The position numbers were made by a program, and so were the translations under genes. DNA of 64,000 nucleotides from Sphingobacteriaceae bacterium (lineage in GTDB: Bacteria; Bacteroidota; Bacteroidia; Sphingobacteriales; Sphingobacteriaceae), in assembly GCA_014380615.1 (NCBI GenBank), contig JACMJM010000020.1, positions 1-64,000 on the forward strand, in the 5' to 3' direction. This document shows, piece after piece, positions 1 through 8,958 of the stretch (the first letter of the stretch is position 1; the number at the start of each line of letters is the position of its first letter). The notes below the pieces were generated by a model that was given only the letters and a program-made list of their open reading frames with translations, did no database searches and was not told the origin of the DNA.

Positions 1-1
1 A

Positions 2-1123
2 TCAGTATCCGGCTGGGGAACATCGGGACAAGGCGGAACTGTAGCAGGTACAAATTATGTTGGTACATCAGATGCTGTTGATTTGGTTTTTAAAACTAAT
101 GGGTTTGAAAAGATGCGCTTACCTTCCGGGGCAAGTGCCGGTTTACCGACAGGTGATGAAAATGATTATCTGGTAACAATAAATAATACTACTCATGCAC
201 TTATGAAAGTAAATCCTACTTCTACAAACAGCCCAGTGTGGTCTGTTAATGGTAATTCAGGAACTTCTGTAACAGGTGATTATATGGGCACCTCAGATGC
301 TGTTTCTTTATCTTTAAGAACTAATGCTACAGAGCGAATGAAAATATCCTCTGCCGGAGCTGTTAATATTTATGCCGGTACAAGTCAAAAAGACGTGTTA
401 AACGTATTAGGTGATTATAATGAGTATTTAGCAATAAGCGTTACTAATGCTAATACGGGTAATAAAGCAAGTTCTGATTTTACGGCCATTAACGGCTCTG
501 CTTATTATGTGGATATGGGTATTAATAGTACCAGTTATACAGCAGGAGCATCAAATATATTGAATAATCCTAATAAAGCATATTTGTACTCCGCGGCTCC
601 AGAAGCTTTTTATATTGGCAATGGATACACAGGGAAGGATTTGGTTTTTTTTACTAATTACGGTAATACAAACTCTAACAACACTGCAGATGGTTTTGAA
701 GTGATGCGGATTACCGGAGGCACCAATGCTGCTACTCAACAAGTGGCTATAGGAACAGCTACACCGAACGGCACTAATAAATTAACAGTAAGTGGAAGCA
801 TTTCAGCCTCTGCATTCAACGTTTCTTCAGACAGGCGTCTCAAGAATAATATCAAAGGTCTTCAATACGGATTGGGTGATATACTAAAGTTGGTACCGGT
901 AACATATACTTGGGTGGACGAAAAGCAATCAAAAGATACTCAAATTGGTCTCATTGCTCAGGATACGAAATCTGTTATTCCTGAATTGGTAACCGGAGAT
1001 GAACAAAAGGGAACGCTTTCGATTAACTATACTGAACTAGTGCCTGTGTTAATTAATGCCATAAAAGAACAGCAGAAGCAAATTGACGAGTTAAAGCAAA
1101 AAGTAGAAAAACTTCAAAAGTAA
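2..1123 (+). CDS. Tail-spike-like protein with C-terminal S74 autochaperone domain (5' partial)
   Basis: The frame is open from base 2, so the true start lies left of the window. The visible part has two imperfect repeats of the type GTSDAV..L.F/L.TN..E.M (near bases 60-115 and 285-340), typical of beta-prism repeats in Bacteroidota surface fibres. From residue 249 of the part beginning at base 83 there is an S74 (endosialidase chaperone) domain: SDRRLKNNI, then IGLIAQD and the ELVPVLINAIKE motif, ending in a heptad coiled coil (QKQIDELKQKVEKLQ). In this family the domain trimerises the fibre and then cleaves itself off before the SD pair. No phage genes are adjacent, so a cell-surface fibre is more likely than a phage tail. 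The family call is firm; the role is inferred. Confidence 0.85.
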   Translation, partial: SVSGWGTSGQGGTVAGTNYVGTSDAVDLVFKTNGFEKMRLPSGASAGLPTGDENDYLVTINNTTHALMKVNPTSTNSPVWSVNGNSGTSVTGDYMGTSDAVSLSLRTNATERMKISSAGAVNIYAGTSQKDVLNVLGDYNEYLAISVTNANTGNKASSDFTAINGSAYYVDMGINSTSYTAGASNILNNPNKAYLYSAAPEAFYIGNGYTGKDLVFFTNYGNTNSNNTADGFEVMRITGGTNAATQQVAIGTATPNGTNKLTVSGSISASAFNVSSDRRLKNNIKGLQYGLGDILKLVPVTYTWVDEKQSKDTQIGLIAQDTKSVIPELVTGDEQKGTLSINYTELVPVLINAIKEQQKQIDELKQKVEKLQK

Positions 1124-1156
1124 AATATACATCTCCGAACAACCAATATATAGGTT

Positions 1157-1756
1157 ATGAGTAAAACCAGTACATCAAAGGCCGTTAATGTATACTTGTC
1201 GTTAGATCAGGCATCCATTAACAGTTATTTTAATAAACATGATCCTTCGCCTATTTATAAGCGACAGTTAAGCCACCAGTTTGAGCAATATATCAGGGCA
1301 TCTGTGCAATCGGCTAAGCGATTCGACCCGATTTTTTTTAAGTTGAATTGTGCCAACGATATCGACCAGCAATTTGCAGAACCCTTATTATATGCCATTC
1401 GCAGACATTTTGCTGATAAAAAGGCGGAAGAAATCAAAGGATTTAATAAGTATAAAAAGCGCAACTACGCAGTTGTGGTTGTAAGCTTAATTATAGTGGT
1501 TCTGGTTAATTTATTGCTTCCCTTTATGATAAGCAAAGAAATAGCCGACGAAACAGGCCTTACCCATTTACTCGATGTATTCTCATGGGTAATATTTTTT
1601 CATCCGCTTGACGAATTGCTTTTTAACTGGAACCCGCATTTGAAGAGAATCTTACTAATGAATAAGCTTACTACGGCCGAATCAATAATAATAGGTAATG
1701 AGAAGAAGGTTAGCGTTGCTACTCCTAATGAAGCTTTCAGGGTTGTTGCCGCATAG
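1157..1756 (+). CDS. Unknown inner-membrane protein
   Basis: A 199-residue protein that I do not recognise. Residues 1-100 are soluble, charged and rich in aromatic residues. A strong hydrophobic segment lies near residues 104-127 (YAVVVVSLIIVVLVNLLLPF) and a weaker one near 137-155 (LLDVFSWVIFFHP). There is no signal peptide. The gene starts 34 bases after the S74 protein, and its last 59 bases overlap the start of the next gene in another frame, which suggests one transcript and coupled translation. Its place between a surface fibre and an outer-membrane protein hints at an envelope role, but nothing in the sequence gives a function. Confidence 0.7.
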   Translation: MSKTSTSKAVNVYLSLDQASINSYFNKHDPSPIYKRQLSHQFEQYIRASVQSAKRFDPIFFKLNCANDIDQQFAEPLLYAIRRHFADKKAEEIKGFNKYKKRNYAVVVVSLIIVVLVNLLLPFMISKEIADETGLTHLLDVFSWVIFFHPLDELLFNWNPHLKRILLMNKLTTAESIIIGNEKKVSVATPNEAFRVVAA

Positions 1757-3026
1757 TGCAAAAGCGCAATCTCAGCTAAGTTTAGAACATTATTATACAA
1801 TGGGAGCAGGCAGTTCTTTAACCGTAACGCCCGTGGCCAGCTATCAGGCCGGCAAAGGTTTTTATTCTGAGGGCCGGTATAACTATGAAGCTCCGAATAC
1901 TTTTTCACTCTACATGGGTAGAACCTATTCTAAAGAGGCTAAATTGTCTTATTCCATAAGTCCGATAGCGGGTGCGGTTATCGGCGAATTAAACGGTGGA
2001 TCATTAGGGGCAAATATCAGTGTGGGGTATAAAAATTTTTACCTCTATACACAACCTCAATACACGTTTTCGGTAGAAGGAGCATACGATAATTATATTT
2101 ACAGTTGGACAGACATTACTTACAGCCCATTAAACTGGCTTTCTGTTGGAGTTTCTCTTCAACATACTAAAGGATATAAAACAAAGGGTTTTGTAGAAAA
2201 TGGTTTGGTTATAGAGGCAGCGTATAAAAAGCTTACATTCCCGATATATATTTATAGCCCTCATACCAGTAGCAGAACGTTTCTTTTCGGTGCCAGTATT
2301 GAACTTAATTTCAAAAGAAATAAATCTTCCGACAAGAGAAACTCAGATTCTTTTAAAGAGGTATACCCGATAAATATAATCGCCAAAACAGCCGAAAAGG
2401 TTAATGATCCTGTTAAAGAAGAGGAGAAACCGGCAAATGAACCTGTTGTTAAAGTGCGCCGTGTAAACGTTTTAGTGCATACCAAAACAGAAAATCAACT
2501 CATCGGAGATTCTCGTCCAATTAATTTTACTGAAAACAACAAAGGGGCAATTGAAAAGAAGAATGCGGTATCAACTGCTGTATTAAAGCAAGCTCAGGCC
2601 CCCCAACCTGTAAAACCCGCGATAAACTCTAATCCCGTAATAAAAAAAGAAACCGGCAGGCCCACACCCGCTTTAGGCAGGCCCATAGAAAGCAAGCAGC
2701 CTGAGGAGTTTGCGCAAGAAAACAAATCAGAAGTGTATTTTGCGTTGTTACTAGGGCCATTGAATAGTGAAAGTGAAGCTTTAAATTTGAAATCAAAACT
2801 TACGCAACTCTTTAGCAGGGAGATCGCCCTTTTTACCGAGGAACAAAAGTATAAATTAAGGATAGCCGGTTTTGAGGATAAAAAGGCGGCGGAGATATTT
2901 AGTTTAAACGCGAAAAACGAGGGCTGTGTTACCGCATCGGTAATTATACCGTATAAACTTAAAACTATCGATGCAATTCCTTTGAAAATTGCTCCGAAAT
3001 TATTCGAAGCAACGAAGTTATATTAG
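1698..3026 (+). CDS. Secreted beta-barrel-like protein with C-terminal SPOR-like domain
   Basis: The 442-residue product begins with a signal peptide (MRRRLALLLLMKLSG, cleavage near AKAQS). Residues 25-205 alternate polar and aromatic residues as in outer-membrane beta strands (for example YSEGRYNYEAPNTFSLYMGR and VGYKNFYLYTQPQYTF). A charged, proline-rich linker follows (about 210-345). The last 90 residues look like a SPOR-type fold (VYFALLLGPLNSESEA, LRIAGFEDKKAAE), which in known families binds denuded peptidoglycan. A barrel tied to peptidoglycan by a linker is the natural reading. The start overlaps the upstream gene by 59 bases; it is chosen because the signal peptide begins there. The SPOR call is moderate, since key residues are diverged. 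Confidence 0.72.
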   Translation: MRRRLALLLLMKLSGLLPHSAKAQSQLSLEHYYTMGAGSSLTVTPVASYQAGKGFYSEGRYNYEAPNTFSLYMGRTYSKEAKLSYSISPIAGAVIGELNGGSLGANISVGYKNFYLYTQPQYTFSVEGAYDNYIYSWTDITYSPLNWLSVGVSLQHTKGYKTKGFVENGLVIEAAYKKLTFPIYIYSPHTSSRTFLFGASIELNFKRNKSSDKRNSDSFKEVYPINIIAKTAEKVNDPVKEEEKPANEPVVKVRRVNVLVHTKTENQLIGDSRPINFTENNKGAIEKKNAVSTAVLKQAQAPQPVKPAINSNPVIKKETGRPTPALGRPIESKQPEEFAQENKSEVYFALLLGPLNSESEALNLKSKLTQLFSREIALFTEEQKYKLRIAGFEDKKAAEIFSLNAKNEGCVTASVIIPYKLKTIDAIPLKIAPKLFEATKLY

Positions 3027-3070
3027 AAATGTTAGTAAATTAGGCAGTAACAACCACGAAATAAAGATAT

Positions 3071-4870
3071 ATGAATACCGGCAATATTATGTTTATTATG
3101 GGAGATTCGCTCCCGCCACCCTTTTGGTTAACCTGGTGGTTTCAGCTTATTGTTTTATTCGCAATAGCTGTAGCGGTATATTTATTCCAACGTTCAAAAG
3201 TGAAGGCTGTAGAACACCATGCGGGCGATCTGGAAAGGCAGTTGCTTGAAACTAAAGAATTACTGTCGTACGCCAGGCAAAACGAGCAAAGCTCGCGCGA
3301 TTTGGCCGCATTGGAAAGCCGGAACAAGAGTCAGTTACTTTCTAAAATAAGCCACGACATCCGAACTCCAATGACTACCATGATGGGGATGGCGGCACTA
3401 TTAAACGAAACTCAGCTAAATACAGAGCAGCGTGAGTATACCAATACCATTCTCGACTCGGGCGAGAATTTATTGAAGCTTATAAATGATATTCTTATAA
3501 ATGATATTCTTGAATACTCAAGATTTGAGTCGGGGAAAGAACTAGAGCAAAAGGATTTTGATTTAAGAAACACTATAGAAGAAGTGCTTGACGTTTTCGC
3601 GTCAAAATCTGCCAAGCAAAACATTGATTTAGCTTATCACATAGAAAACAATGTACCTACCCAGGTAGTAGGGGATGCTATGCGCCTTCACCAGATCTTT
3701 ACAAATTTGGTTAAAAACTCTATGCGGTTTACCCTGAAGGGAGAAATTTTTATCGGTGCCCGCTATCTCGAGTCGACCGATGATAATAAGGTTAAACTTG
3801 AATTTACCATCCGGGATACTGGTATGGGAATGACACCCGACAAAGTAGCACAGTTAACCAAAGGCTTTTCCGAGCCCGTATCTGCCTTAAATACTAATGG
3901 TATTTCGTCCGGAGTTGGATTAATAATCTGCAAAAACCTGGTATCACTTATGGGAGGATCTATCAGTGTTGACAGTAGGGAACACGATGGCAGTACATTT
4001 ACCTTCACGGTTTGGTTAAGAACAAGTTTGCAGCAGGTGCGTTCAAAAAGCATCGAGATGGTGGGAATGGAGAAGAAGAAAGTACTAATTGTTGAAGACA
4101 ATACCACGCTTTGTAATCTGCTTAAAAAACAGCTGGAACAATGGAAGTTATCAGCCGTGGCATTAACATCGGGTAAAGAAGCCTTAGCACTTCTGGCTAA
4201 AAATCAGGAATACGATTTGGTTATTACCGATATGCAAATGCCGGAGATGAACGGTGTGGAATTAACCCAGGCCATTAAGTCTCTTTACCCCGAACTTCCG
4301 GTGATTTTGCTTAATAAGTTCGATGACGAAGCTTATAAAAAATATCTTTCACTTTTTAGTTCGGTTATTAAGAAACCCATCCGCCAGCATATTCTTAACG
4401 AGCAAATTATGGTAGCTCTTCGCAACAGAAACAAATCTCAGGAGCAAAACAACAAACAAAAGCTTTCCATCGATTTCGCGAAAGATAATCCGCTACGCAT
4501 TTTAATAGCTGAGGATGATGCCATGAATCAGAAGATGGTTATTAAGGTGCTGAATAAGCTGGGCTATGAGCCTAAAATGACCAGTAACGGAAACGAAGTT
4601 TTGGAGGAAGTGAGCCTGAACGATTATGATGTTATTTTGATGGATGTTCAAATGCCCGAAATGGACGGACTAGAGGCTACTAAAATGATAAGATTATGCT
4701 TAAGCGTACAACCTACCATTATCGCTATGACGGCTAATACGCTTCAAGGCGACCGTGATGCCTGTATACGTGCCGGAATGGATGATTATATAAGCAAACC
4801 GGTAAAACTCGAAGACCTTGTAAACGTGCTGGAGAAGTGGTCCCTGCATAGTCAGCAAAAAAATACTTAA
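3071..4870 (+). CDS. Hybrid sensor histidine kinase with two receiver domains
   Basis: A 599-residue membrane kinase. One transmembrane segment (about 20-40) is preceded by PPPFWLTWWFQ, a sequence usually found at the end of the Y_Y_Y domain in Bacteroidota hybrid two-component sensors, but no propeller sensor precedes it. A coiled coil follows, then HisKA with SHDIRTP (phospho-His 95), an HATPase domain (about 195-318; DTGMGM and GVGLIICK motifs), receiver 1 (about 335-455) and receiver 2 (about 478-592; DVQMPEMDG and KP motifs). Receiver 1 keeps its acceptor Asp (TDMQMPEMNG) and Lys, but has Asn in place of the usual Thr/Ser (VILLNK). A 15-base tandem duplication repeats INDIL in the dimerisation helix (residues 138-147). 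There is no separate response regulator nearby. Confidence 0.92.
   Translation: MNTGNIMFIMGDSLPPPFWLTWWFQLIVLFAIAVAVYLFQRSKVKAVEHHAGDLERQLLETKELLSYARQNEQSSRDLAALESRNKSQLLSKISHDIRTPMTTMMGMAALLNETQLNTEQREYTNTILDSGENLLKLINDILINDILEYSRFESGKELEQKDFDLRNTIEEVLDVFASKSAKQNIDLAYHIENNVPTQVVGDAMRLHQIFTNLVKNSMRFTLKGEIFIGARYLESTDDNKVKLEFTIRDTGMGMTPDKVAQLTKGFSEPVSALNTNGISSGVGLIICKNLVSLMGGSISVDSREHDGSTFTFTVWLRTSLQQVRSKSIEMVGMEKKKVLIVEDNTTLCNLLKKQLEQWKLSAVALTSGKEALALLAKNQEYDLVITDMQMPEMNGVELTQAIKSLYPELPVILLNKFDDEAYKKYLSLFSSVIKKPIRQHILNEQIMVALRNRNKSQEQNNKQKLSIDFAKDNPLRILIAEDDAMNQKMVIKVLNKLGYEPKMTSNGNEVLEEVSLNDYDVILMDVQMPEMDGLEATKMIRLCLSVQPTIIAMTANTLQGDRDACIRAGMDDYISKPVKLEDLVNVLEKWSLHSQQKNT
3481..3510 (+). repeat. 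15-bp tandem duplication inside the HisKA domain
   Basis: The 15-mer TATAAATGATATTCT occurs twice in immediate succession with no mismatch. It keeps the reading frame and adds five residues (INDIL twice) about 43 residues after the phospho-histidine. Exact identity implies a recent event. Confidence 0.95.
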
Positions 4871-4879
4871 GAAATGTAG

Positions 4880-4905
4880 GGGTGATTTAACGTCACCCTT
4901 TTTTT
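4880..4905 (+). terminator. Rho-independent terminator after the hybrid kinase
   Basis: The stem GGGTGA / TCACCC encloses a seven-base loop and is followed by seven T residues. It closes the first four-gene group, 10 bases after the kinase stop codon. Confidence 0.8.
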
Positions 4906-5026
4906 ATCTCCGCTTCCCTTTAAGCAAAAAACAATAATAACCTAATTCATCATCTGCCAAAAAAGTAACCTATTTGCATAAAACCCGTATAGAGGCGTAT
5001 GTTTTATTATTTAACGCCCTAGCCTT

Positions 5027-7219
5027 ATGCGAAAAGGTCTGTTTAAACACTCATTTCTATGCTCCTTTTTTCTTTTAGGAGTTTCTTTCTGTTGCCCTGT
5101 ATTGGTCTCAGCACAAGGATTAATTAATAGTGGGGCTTATATAGTAGTAAACGGTGCTGGCCAAATTTATATTAATGAAGGAGGTTGGACAAATGATGGC
5201 ACTTTCACCAGTGGTACATCTACTGTGACCTTCGGAGGTGCTACAGCGCAAAGTATCGCTGGAAGTAACTCTACTCCATTTTATAGTATTATAGCAAACG
5301 GAGCGGGAACTAAGACCTTTAGTACCAGTACTTCAACACTTTCAAATTTATTGACACTGGGATCTGGTACTACCGTTGCAGCAGGAGGCAGATTAACCCT
5401 TCTAGCTACTGCAACCACAAATGCCAATGTGGCTGCTATCCCATCCAATGCCAGTGTTACCGGTAATGTTAATGTTCAAGTTTATTTTACCGGAGGAACA
5501 GATGCGTATAGAGGTACCAGAGCTATATCTTCACCAGTAACAGAGGCGGTTTCTACAACTTATTCTCAACTAAAAAATTATATGGTTATTACCGGGACCA
5601 ACGGTGGCGGCTTTGATCCAGGAGGGGCGGCTCAGCCCTATGCGACATCGTTAACCAGATATAATGAATCAGCAACAATTGCTCAATCACAATTCACCCC
5701 GGTAACAAATATAACACAAGCCCTTTCAGCAGGGAATGGTGCCTTTCTGTTTTTTAGAGGGGACAGAACAAATTATACATCAGGAACGGCACTAACATCG
5801 AATAAAGTAAATACGCCTTTTTCTACTCCTGAAAACGTTACCATGCAATACACAGGACCAATTAATCAACAGGATGTTGTAGTGGCGGTGCCTCGTACAA
5901 ATAATGGAGAAGCTACTTACGACGGATATATTTTACTGGGTAACCCATACCCTGCGGTAATTGATTGGGGCAATGTTACAAAAAGCAACATGTCTACAGA
6001 TTTTAGAATAGTTAAGCCCACCGGTGGTTTCATAACATATTTGAGTGGGGTTTTAGCCGGTAATTCTGGTTGGAGTGGGGATGTATTTCATATAATGCCC
6101 GGGCAGGCATTTTATGCCCGTGCAAATGCAGGCGGGGGGACAGTTACCTTTACCGAAAGTGCTAAGTCGTTATCAACAGCACCGGTGCGTCTCATGTCAT
6201 CACCAAAAGAGTCTCCTTTTCAAAATTCTATTTCCAGTTTGAATCCCAAAACCAATGCATTTTTTCATCAAAACAAAGAATTAAGAATTACCCTTCAGAA
6301 CAATACGCATGTTGAAGAAGCTGTAACGGTATTTAAAACCGGAAGTAACTCACTTGCTCTGGATGAAGATGCAGCTTTGTTTGGAGGAAGCTCAATAACC
6401 CTGAGTACGCTTTCAAGTGACAGTGTAAGGCTTACAATAAATTTTATGCCGGAATTGAGAGAAGTGCAAGAACTAAGGTTAAGCTTAAACGCCGCTGCTA
6501 GCGGTCCGGTTAAATTAAATTTCACGGACCTGTCTGCAACCGCGAATCATGAAGTGATATTACAGGATGCGTTTACGCAAACTGAAACAAAAGTTACTGC
6601 GGATAATTCCTACGGTTTTGAAATTAATAAGGCTAATCCATTGACGTTTGGCGATAAGCGGTTCAAGTTAGTATTTAAGCCTCTTCTTAGCTCTGTTGAA
6701 TTTATAGCTAATAAAATAGCTATTGGTGCAGAACTGAAATGGTTAACTGCCAATGAGGGTTATTACGGCAATTTTGAAATCGAACGTTCTGAAGATGGAA
6801 TAAATTTTAAATCAATCGGAAAAGTGGACTTCCTGTCTTCTAAAAATTCATATTCTTTCATAGATAGAGATCCTGTTTGGGGGACCAATTATTATAGACT
6901 AAAACAGGTAGATGCCAAAGGCGATGTGAAATTATCGGATCCGATATCATTGAACTACACACTGGATAAAGACCACAAATTTGAGGTATATCCTAACCCT
7001 GCAAAAGATTATGTGAGTGTTGAATACTCGGGCCGGAATAAATCTGTTGAGCTCTATGTTTTAGATCTCCAGGGCAGAGAGCTAACCCGTAATGTGTTTA
7101 CAAAGGATCAGATTATCAGGCAAACAGTTCGCGAGTTGCCTTCTGGTGTATATGTACTTCAGTTGAAGGATCAAGGAACGAACAGTGTTATTATAGCCAC
7201 TAAATTCATTAAGGAATAA
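5027..7219 (+). CDS. Secreted T9SS cargo protein with type A sorting domain
   Basis: A 730-residue protein with a signal peptide (MRKGLFKHSFLCSFFLLGVS, cleavage near VSAQG). Residues 30-400 are rich in Gly, Thr, Ser and Asn in short beta repeats, as in Bacteroidota adhesin-like proteins. Residues about 560-640 look like a fibronectin-type fold (FEIERSEDGINFKSIGKV, then YYRLKQVDAKGDV). The last 75 residues are a classic T9SS type A C-terminal domain: FEVYPNPAKDYVSVEY, LYVLDLQGRE, LPSGVYVLQLKD. This domain takes the protein across the outer membrane by the PorSS machinery. No enzyme motif is visible, so a structural or adhesive role is the best guess. A small PID-CTERM-like gene follows after 7 bases. 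Confidence 0.88.
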   Translation: MRKGLFKHSFLCSFFLLGVSFCCPVLVSAQGLINSGAYIVVNGAGQIYINEGGWTNDGTFTSGTSTVTFGGATAQSIAGSNSTPFYSIIANGAGTKTFSTSTSTLSNLLTLGSGTTVAAGGRLTLLATATTNANVAAIPSNASVTGNVNVQVYFTGGTDAYRGTRAISSPVTEAVSTTYSQLKNYMVITGTNGGGFDPGGAAQPYATSLTRYNESATIAQSQFTPVTNITQALSAGNGAFLFFRGDRTNYTSGTALTSNKVNTPFSTPENVTMQYTGPINQQDVVVAVPRTNNGEATYDGYILLGNPYPAVIDWGNVTKSNMSTDFRIVKPTGGFITYLSGVLAGNSGWSGDVFHIMPGQAFYARANAGGGTVTFTESAKSLSTAPVRLMSSPKESPFQNSISSLNPKTNAFFHQNKELRITLQNNTHVEEAVTVFKTGSNSLALDEDAALFGGSSITLSTLSSDSVRLTINFMPELREVQELRLSLNAAASGPVKLNFTDLSATANHEVILQDAFTQTETKVTADNSYGFEINKANPLTFGDKRFKLVFKPLLSSVEFIANKIAIGAELKWLTANEGYYGNFEIERSEDGINFKSIGKVDFLSSKNSYSFIDRDPVWGTNYYRLKQVDAKGDVKLSDPISLNYTLDKDHKFEVYPNPAKDYVSVEYSGRNKSVELYVLDLQGRELTRNVFTKDQIIRQTVRELPSGVYVLQLKDQGTNSVIIATKFIKE

Positions 7220-7226
7220 ATTCAGG

Positions 7227-7439
7227 TTGATGAAGAAGTTCTTATTGGTAGTTTTTTTGTGTTTGTTTTCGATGATGTCATATTCACAATGTGATCCTGA
7301 TTTTGATCCGTTCTGTGAAGATACCGATGCACCAATCGATAGCGGTGTTGGTTTACTTATCGGTGCCGCTGCTTTATATACCGTTAAGAAACTTCGCGAA
7401 AAGAACGATACTACCAATCAGACTCCGGGCATTGGGTAA
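7227..7439 (+). CDS. Small PID-CTERM-like exported protein
   Basis: A 70-residue protein with a signal peptide (MMKKFLLVVFLCLFSMMSYSQ), a short acidic Cys/Asp-rich mature part (CDPDFDPFCED), then APID, a hydrophobic stretch (SGVGLLIGAAALYTV) and a basic tail (KKLREK). The order PID, hydrophobic helix, basic cluster matches the short C-terminal sorting signal that I recall as PID-CTERM in Bacteroidota. Here the whole mature protein is little more than the signal. It lies directly after the T9SS cargo gene and is probably cotranscribed. The function of such mini-proteins is unknown. Confidence 0.75.
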   Translation: MMKKFLLVVFLCLFSMMSYSQCDPDFDPFCEDTDAPIDSGVGLLIGAAALYTVKKLREKNDTTNQTPGIG

Positions 7440-8012
7440 TGAATACGTTCAGTACAAAAACTTATAGATAACTGTTAATACATCTAATAGGAATCGATTA
7501 AGCAACTTTTTCGTACATAAACCTTTTTATCCCTCAACCCCTTCGGCGCAACTCAGGCACATTTGGCCTAACGAAGTAATCAAATGATTCTGATATGTTG
7601 GCCAATTGGTAAATGCCGCCTTAAAAGTGGCTTCACGTGCACAAAAAGCCTCCTTCGTAACGTAAAAGGCTTAATTCTGCAAAAGGTGGCGGAGAGGATA
7701 AAATATGAGACTGGAAAACAGATGTAAATGTTCAACGGGGAAAATATGCTTTAAGATAATGAGCAGGTTACAGGAAGTTGGGTAGAAAAATATATTGCAA
7801 AAGAGTACCGATACATGGTTAAGGGAGCAAAGCTAGGGCCATAGCAACTAAGTATTTAAATTCCGGCAGATGGTTCTGTCGAAGGGTATATTCCTGCGAT
7901 ACCCCCGTTATAAACCCGCAAGGAAAACACGGACCACCTTTAGGTGAAAATTTTCTTCCAAACGCAGGTTTCTTTTCTTAATATCGTCTAACCCAATAAA
8001 CAACAATAAAAT
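7440..8012. other. 573-bp gene-free stretch with tRNA-Ser 3'-end scar
   Basis: No convincing gene is visible in this interval. Bases 7641-7696 repeat the terminator and last ten bases of the tRNA-Ser gene at 17.0 kb. Minus-strand bases between about 7525 and 7670 read through about 47 codons in one frame, with no start codon or recognisable motif. The bases from 7700 to 8000 show only short purine-rich runs. The segment looks like decayed sequence left at an old integration site. Confidence 0.5.
7641..7696 (-). repeat. Duplicate of tRNA-Ser 3' end plus its terminator
   Basis: Bases 7641-7696 match 16971-17026 in the same orientation over about 56 positions, with a few substitutions and small indels near the junction. 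The copy includes TGGCGGAGAG, which is the complement of the last ten tRNA bases including CCA, and the adjoining hairpin with arms AAGCCTTTTACG and GGAGGCTT. The rest of the tRNA is absent. This is the pattern expected of an attachment-site remnant. Confidence 0.75.
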
Positions 8013-8582
8013 TTGAGTGAATCTATTTTGATAGAAGCCTTGCAAGGGAGGGAACGTTCAGCGTTCCCCAGACTAGTTTCAAGCTATCAAAAAATGGTTT
8101 TTAATACCGCTTTGGGTATCATTCAAAACAAGGAAGAAGCAGAGGATGTGGCCCAGGAAGTGTTTGTGCAGGTTTATGAATCAATAGGGCAATTTAAGGG
8201 CGAGTCAAAATTATCCACCTGGCTGTATCGCATTACGTTAACAAAGGCGCTTGACTGGCAACGAAAAAAAAATCGTAAAAAGCGCTTTGCTATTGTAAAA
8301 AGTCTCTTTGGCGTAAACGATGAATTGCAATATGACCAACCAGATTTTGAACACCCTGGCATATTAATGGAGAACAAAGAACGCTCGGTAATATTATTTA
8401 AAGCGATTAATACGCTTCCTGAGAATCAAAAAGTTGCTTTCCTGCTGCATAAAGTTGAAGGACAAAGTCATCAGGAGATTGCAGATATTATGCAAACTAC
8501 TGTTGGAGCGGTTGAATCGTACCTGCATCGGGCTAAGCAGCATTTAAGAAAATCATTAGCCGGGTATTATAAAAATTTATAG
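8013..8582 (+). CDS. ECF-type RNA polymerase sigma factor
   Basis: A 189-residue sigma-70 family protein with region 2 at about residues 10-80 (EEAEDVAQEVFVQVYESI, STWLYRIT) and region 4 at about 125-180 (LPENQKVAFLLHKVEGQSHQ, then VGAVESYLHRAK). The start must be TTG at 8013, since no in-frame ATG or GTG fits the N-terminus. The stop overlaps the GTG just before the next gene, so the two are probably translationally coupled. The next gene encodes a single-span protein expected to be its anti-sigma factor, and two Spy/CpxP-like proteins follow. The arrangement resembles metal-sensing sigma systems of the Cnr type. The target promoters cannot be seen. Confidence 0.92.
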   Translation: MSESILIEALQGRERSAFPRLVSSYQKMVFNTALGIIQNKEEAEDVAQEVFVQVYESIGQFKGESKLSTWLYRITLTKALDWQRKKNRKKRFAIVKSLFGVNDELQYDQPDFEHPGILMENKERSVILFKAINTLPENQKVAFLLHKVEGQSHQEIADIMQTTVGAVESYLHRAKQHLRKSLAGYYKNL

Positions 8583-8584
8583 TG

Positions 8585-8920
8585 ATGAGAGATGAACAAA
8601 AATTGAGAGAAGAGATAGAAGCTACTTTAAATAGTTTGGAAGGAATCCAATGCGCTGAGCCTTCGTATTATTTTAAGTCGAAGTTGATTACACGGTTAGA
8701 AAATAAAACGGCTAAAAAATCCAGCTGGTTATTCCCTCACCTCGCCAGGCCGTCAATCGCGATAGCTGTATTATTAGTTTTTTTGATACTAAATGTTGTT
8801 ACTATAAGCTCCTTGCTACGGCAAAAAAATCAAAGGGCGAGCTCGACCGAACTTCAAAGTTTTGCGCAGGAATATAATTTAGGCACCACCACTTTATATG
8901 ACACCAATACCATTAAGTAA
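8585..8920 (+). CDS. Probable membrane anti-sigma factor
   Basis: The product is 111 residues from the ATG at 8585; a GTG at 8582 is also possible but overlaps the sigma-factor stop codon. Residues 1-55 are charged and helical, one transmembrane segment follows (PSIAIAVLLVFLILNVVTI), and about 35 residues face the periplasm. There is no zinc-binding His-x3-Cys-x2-Cys motif of the common ZAS type. The call rests on position, small size and single-span topology, not on recognised homology. It would hold the sigma factor at the membrane until the periplasmic partner signals. Confidence 0.65.
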   Translation: MRDEQKLREEIEATLNSLEGIQCAEPSYYFKSKLITRLENKTAKKSSWLFPHLARPSIAIAVLLVFLILNVVTISSLLRQKNQRASSTELQSFAQEYNLGTTTLYDTNTIK

Positions 8921-8958
8921 TGGAATTATGAAATGGTTATACTCTCAAATCTTTTAAA

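Noticed and set aside
7525-7670. A 47-codon minus-strand frame in the gap before the sigma factor
   Set aside because: It has no start codon and no recognised motif, and part of it is the tRNA-terminator copy; it is treated as decayed sequence.
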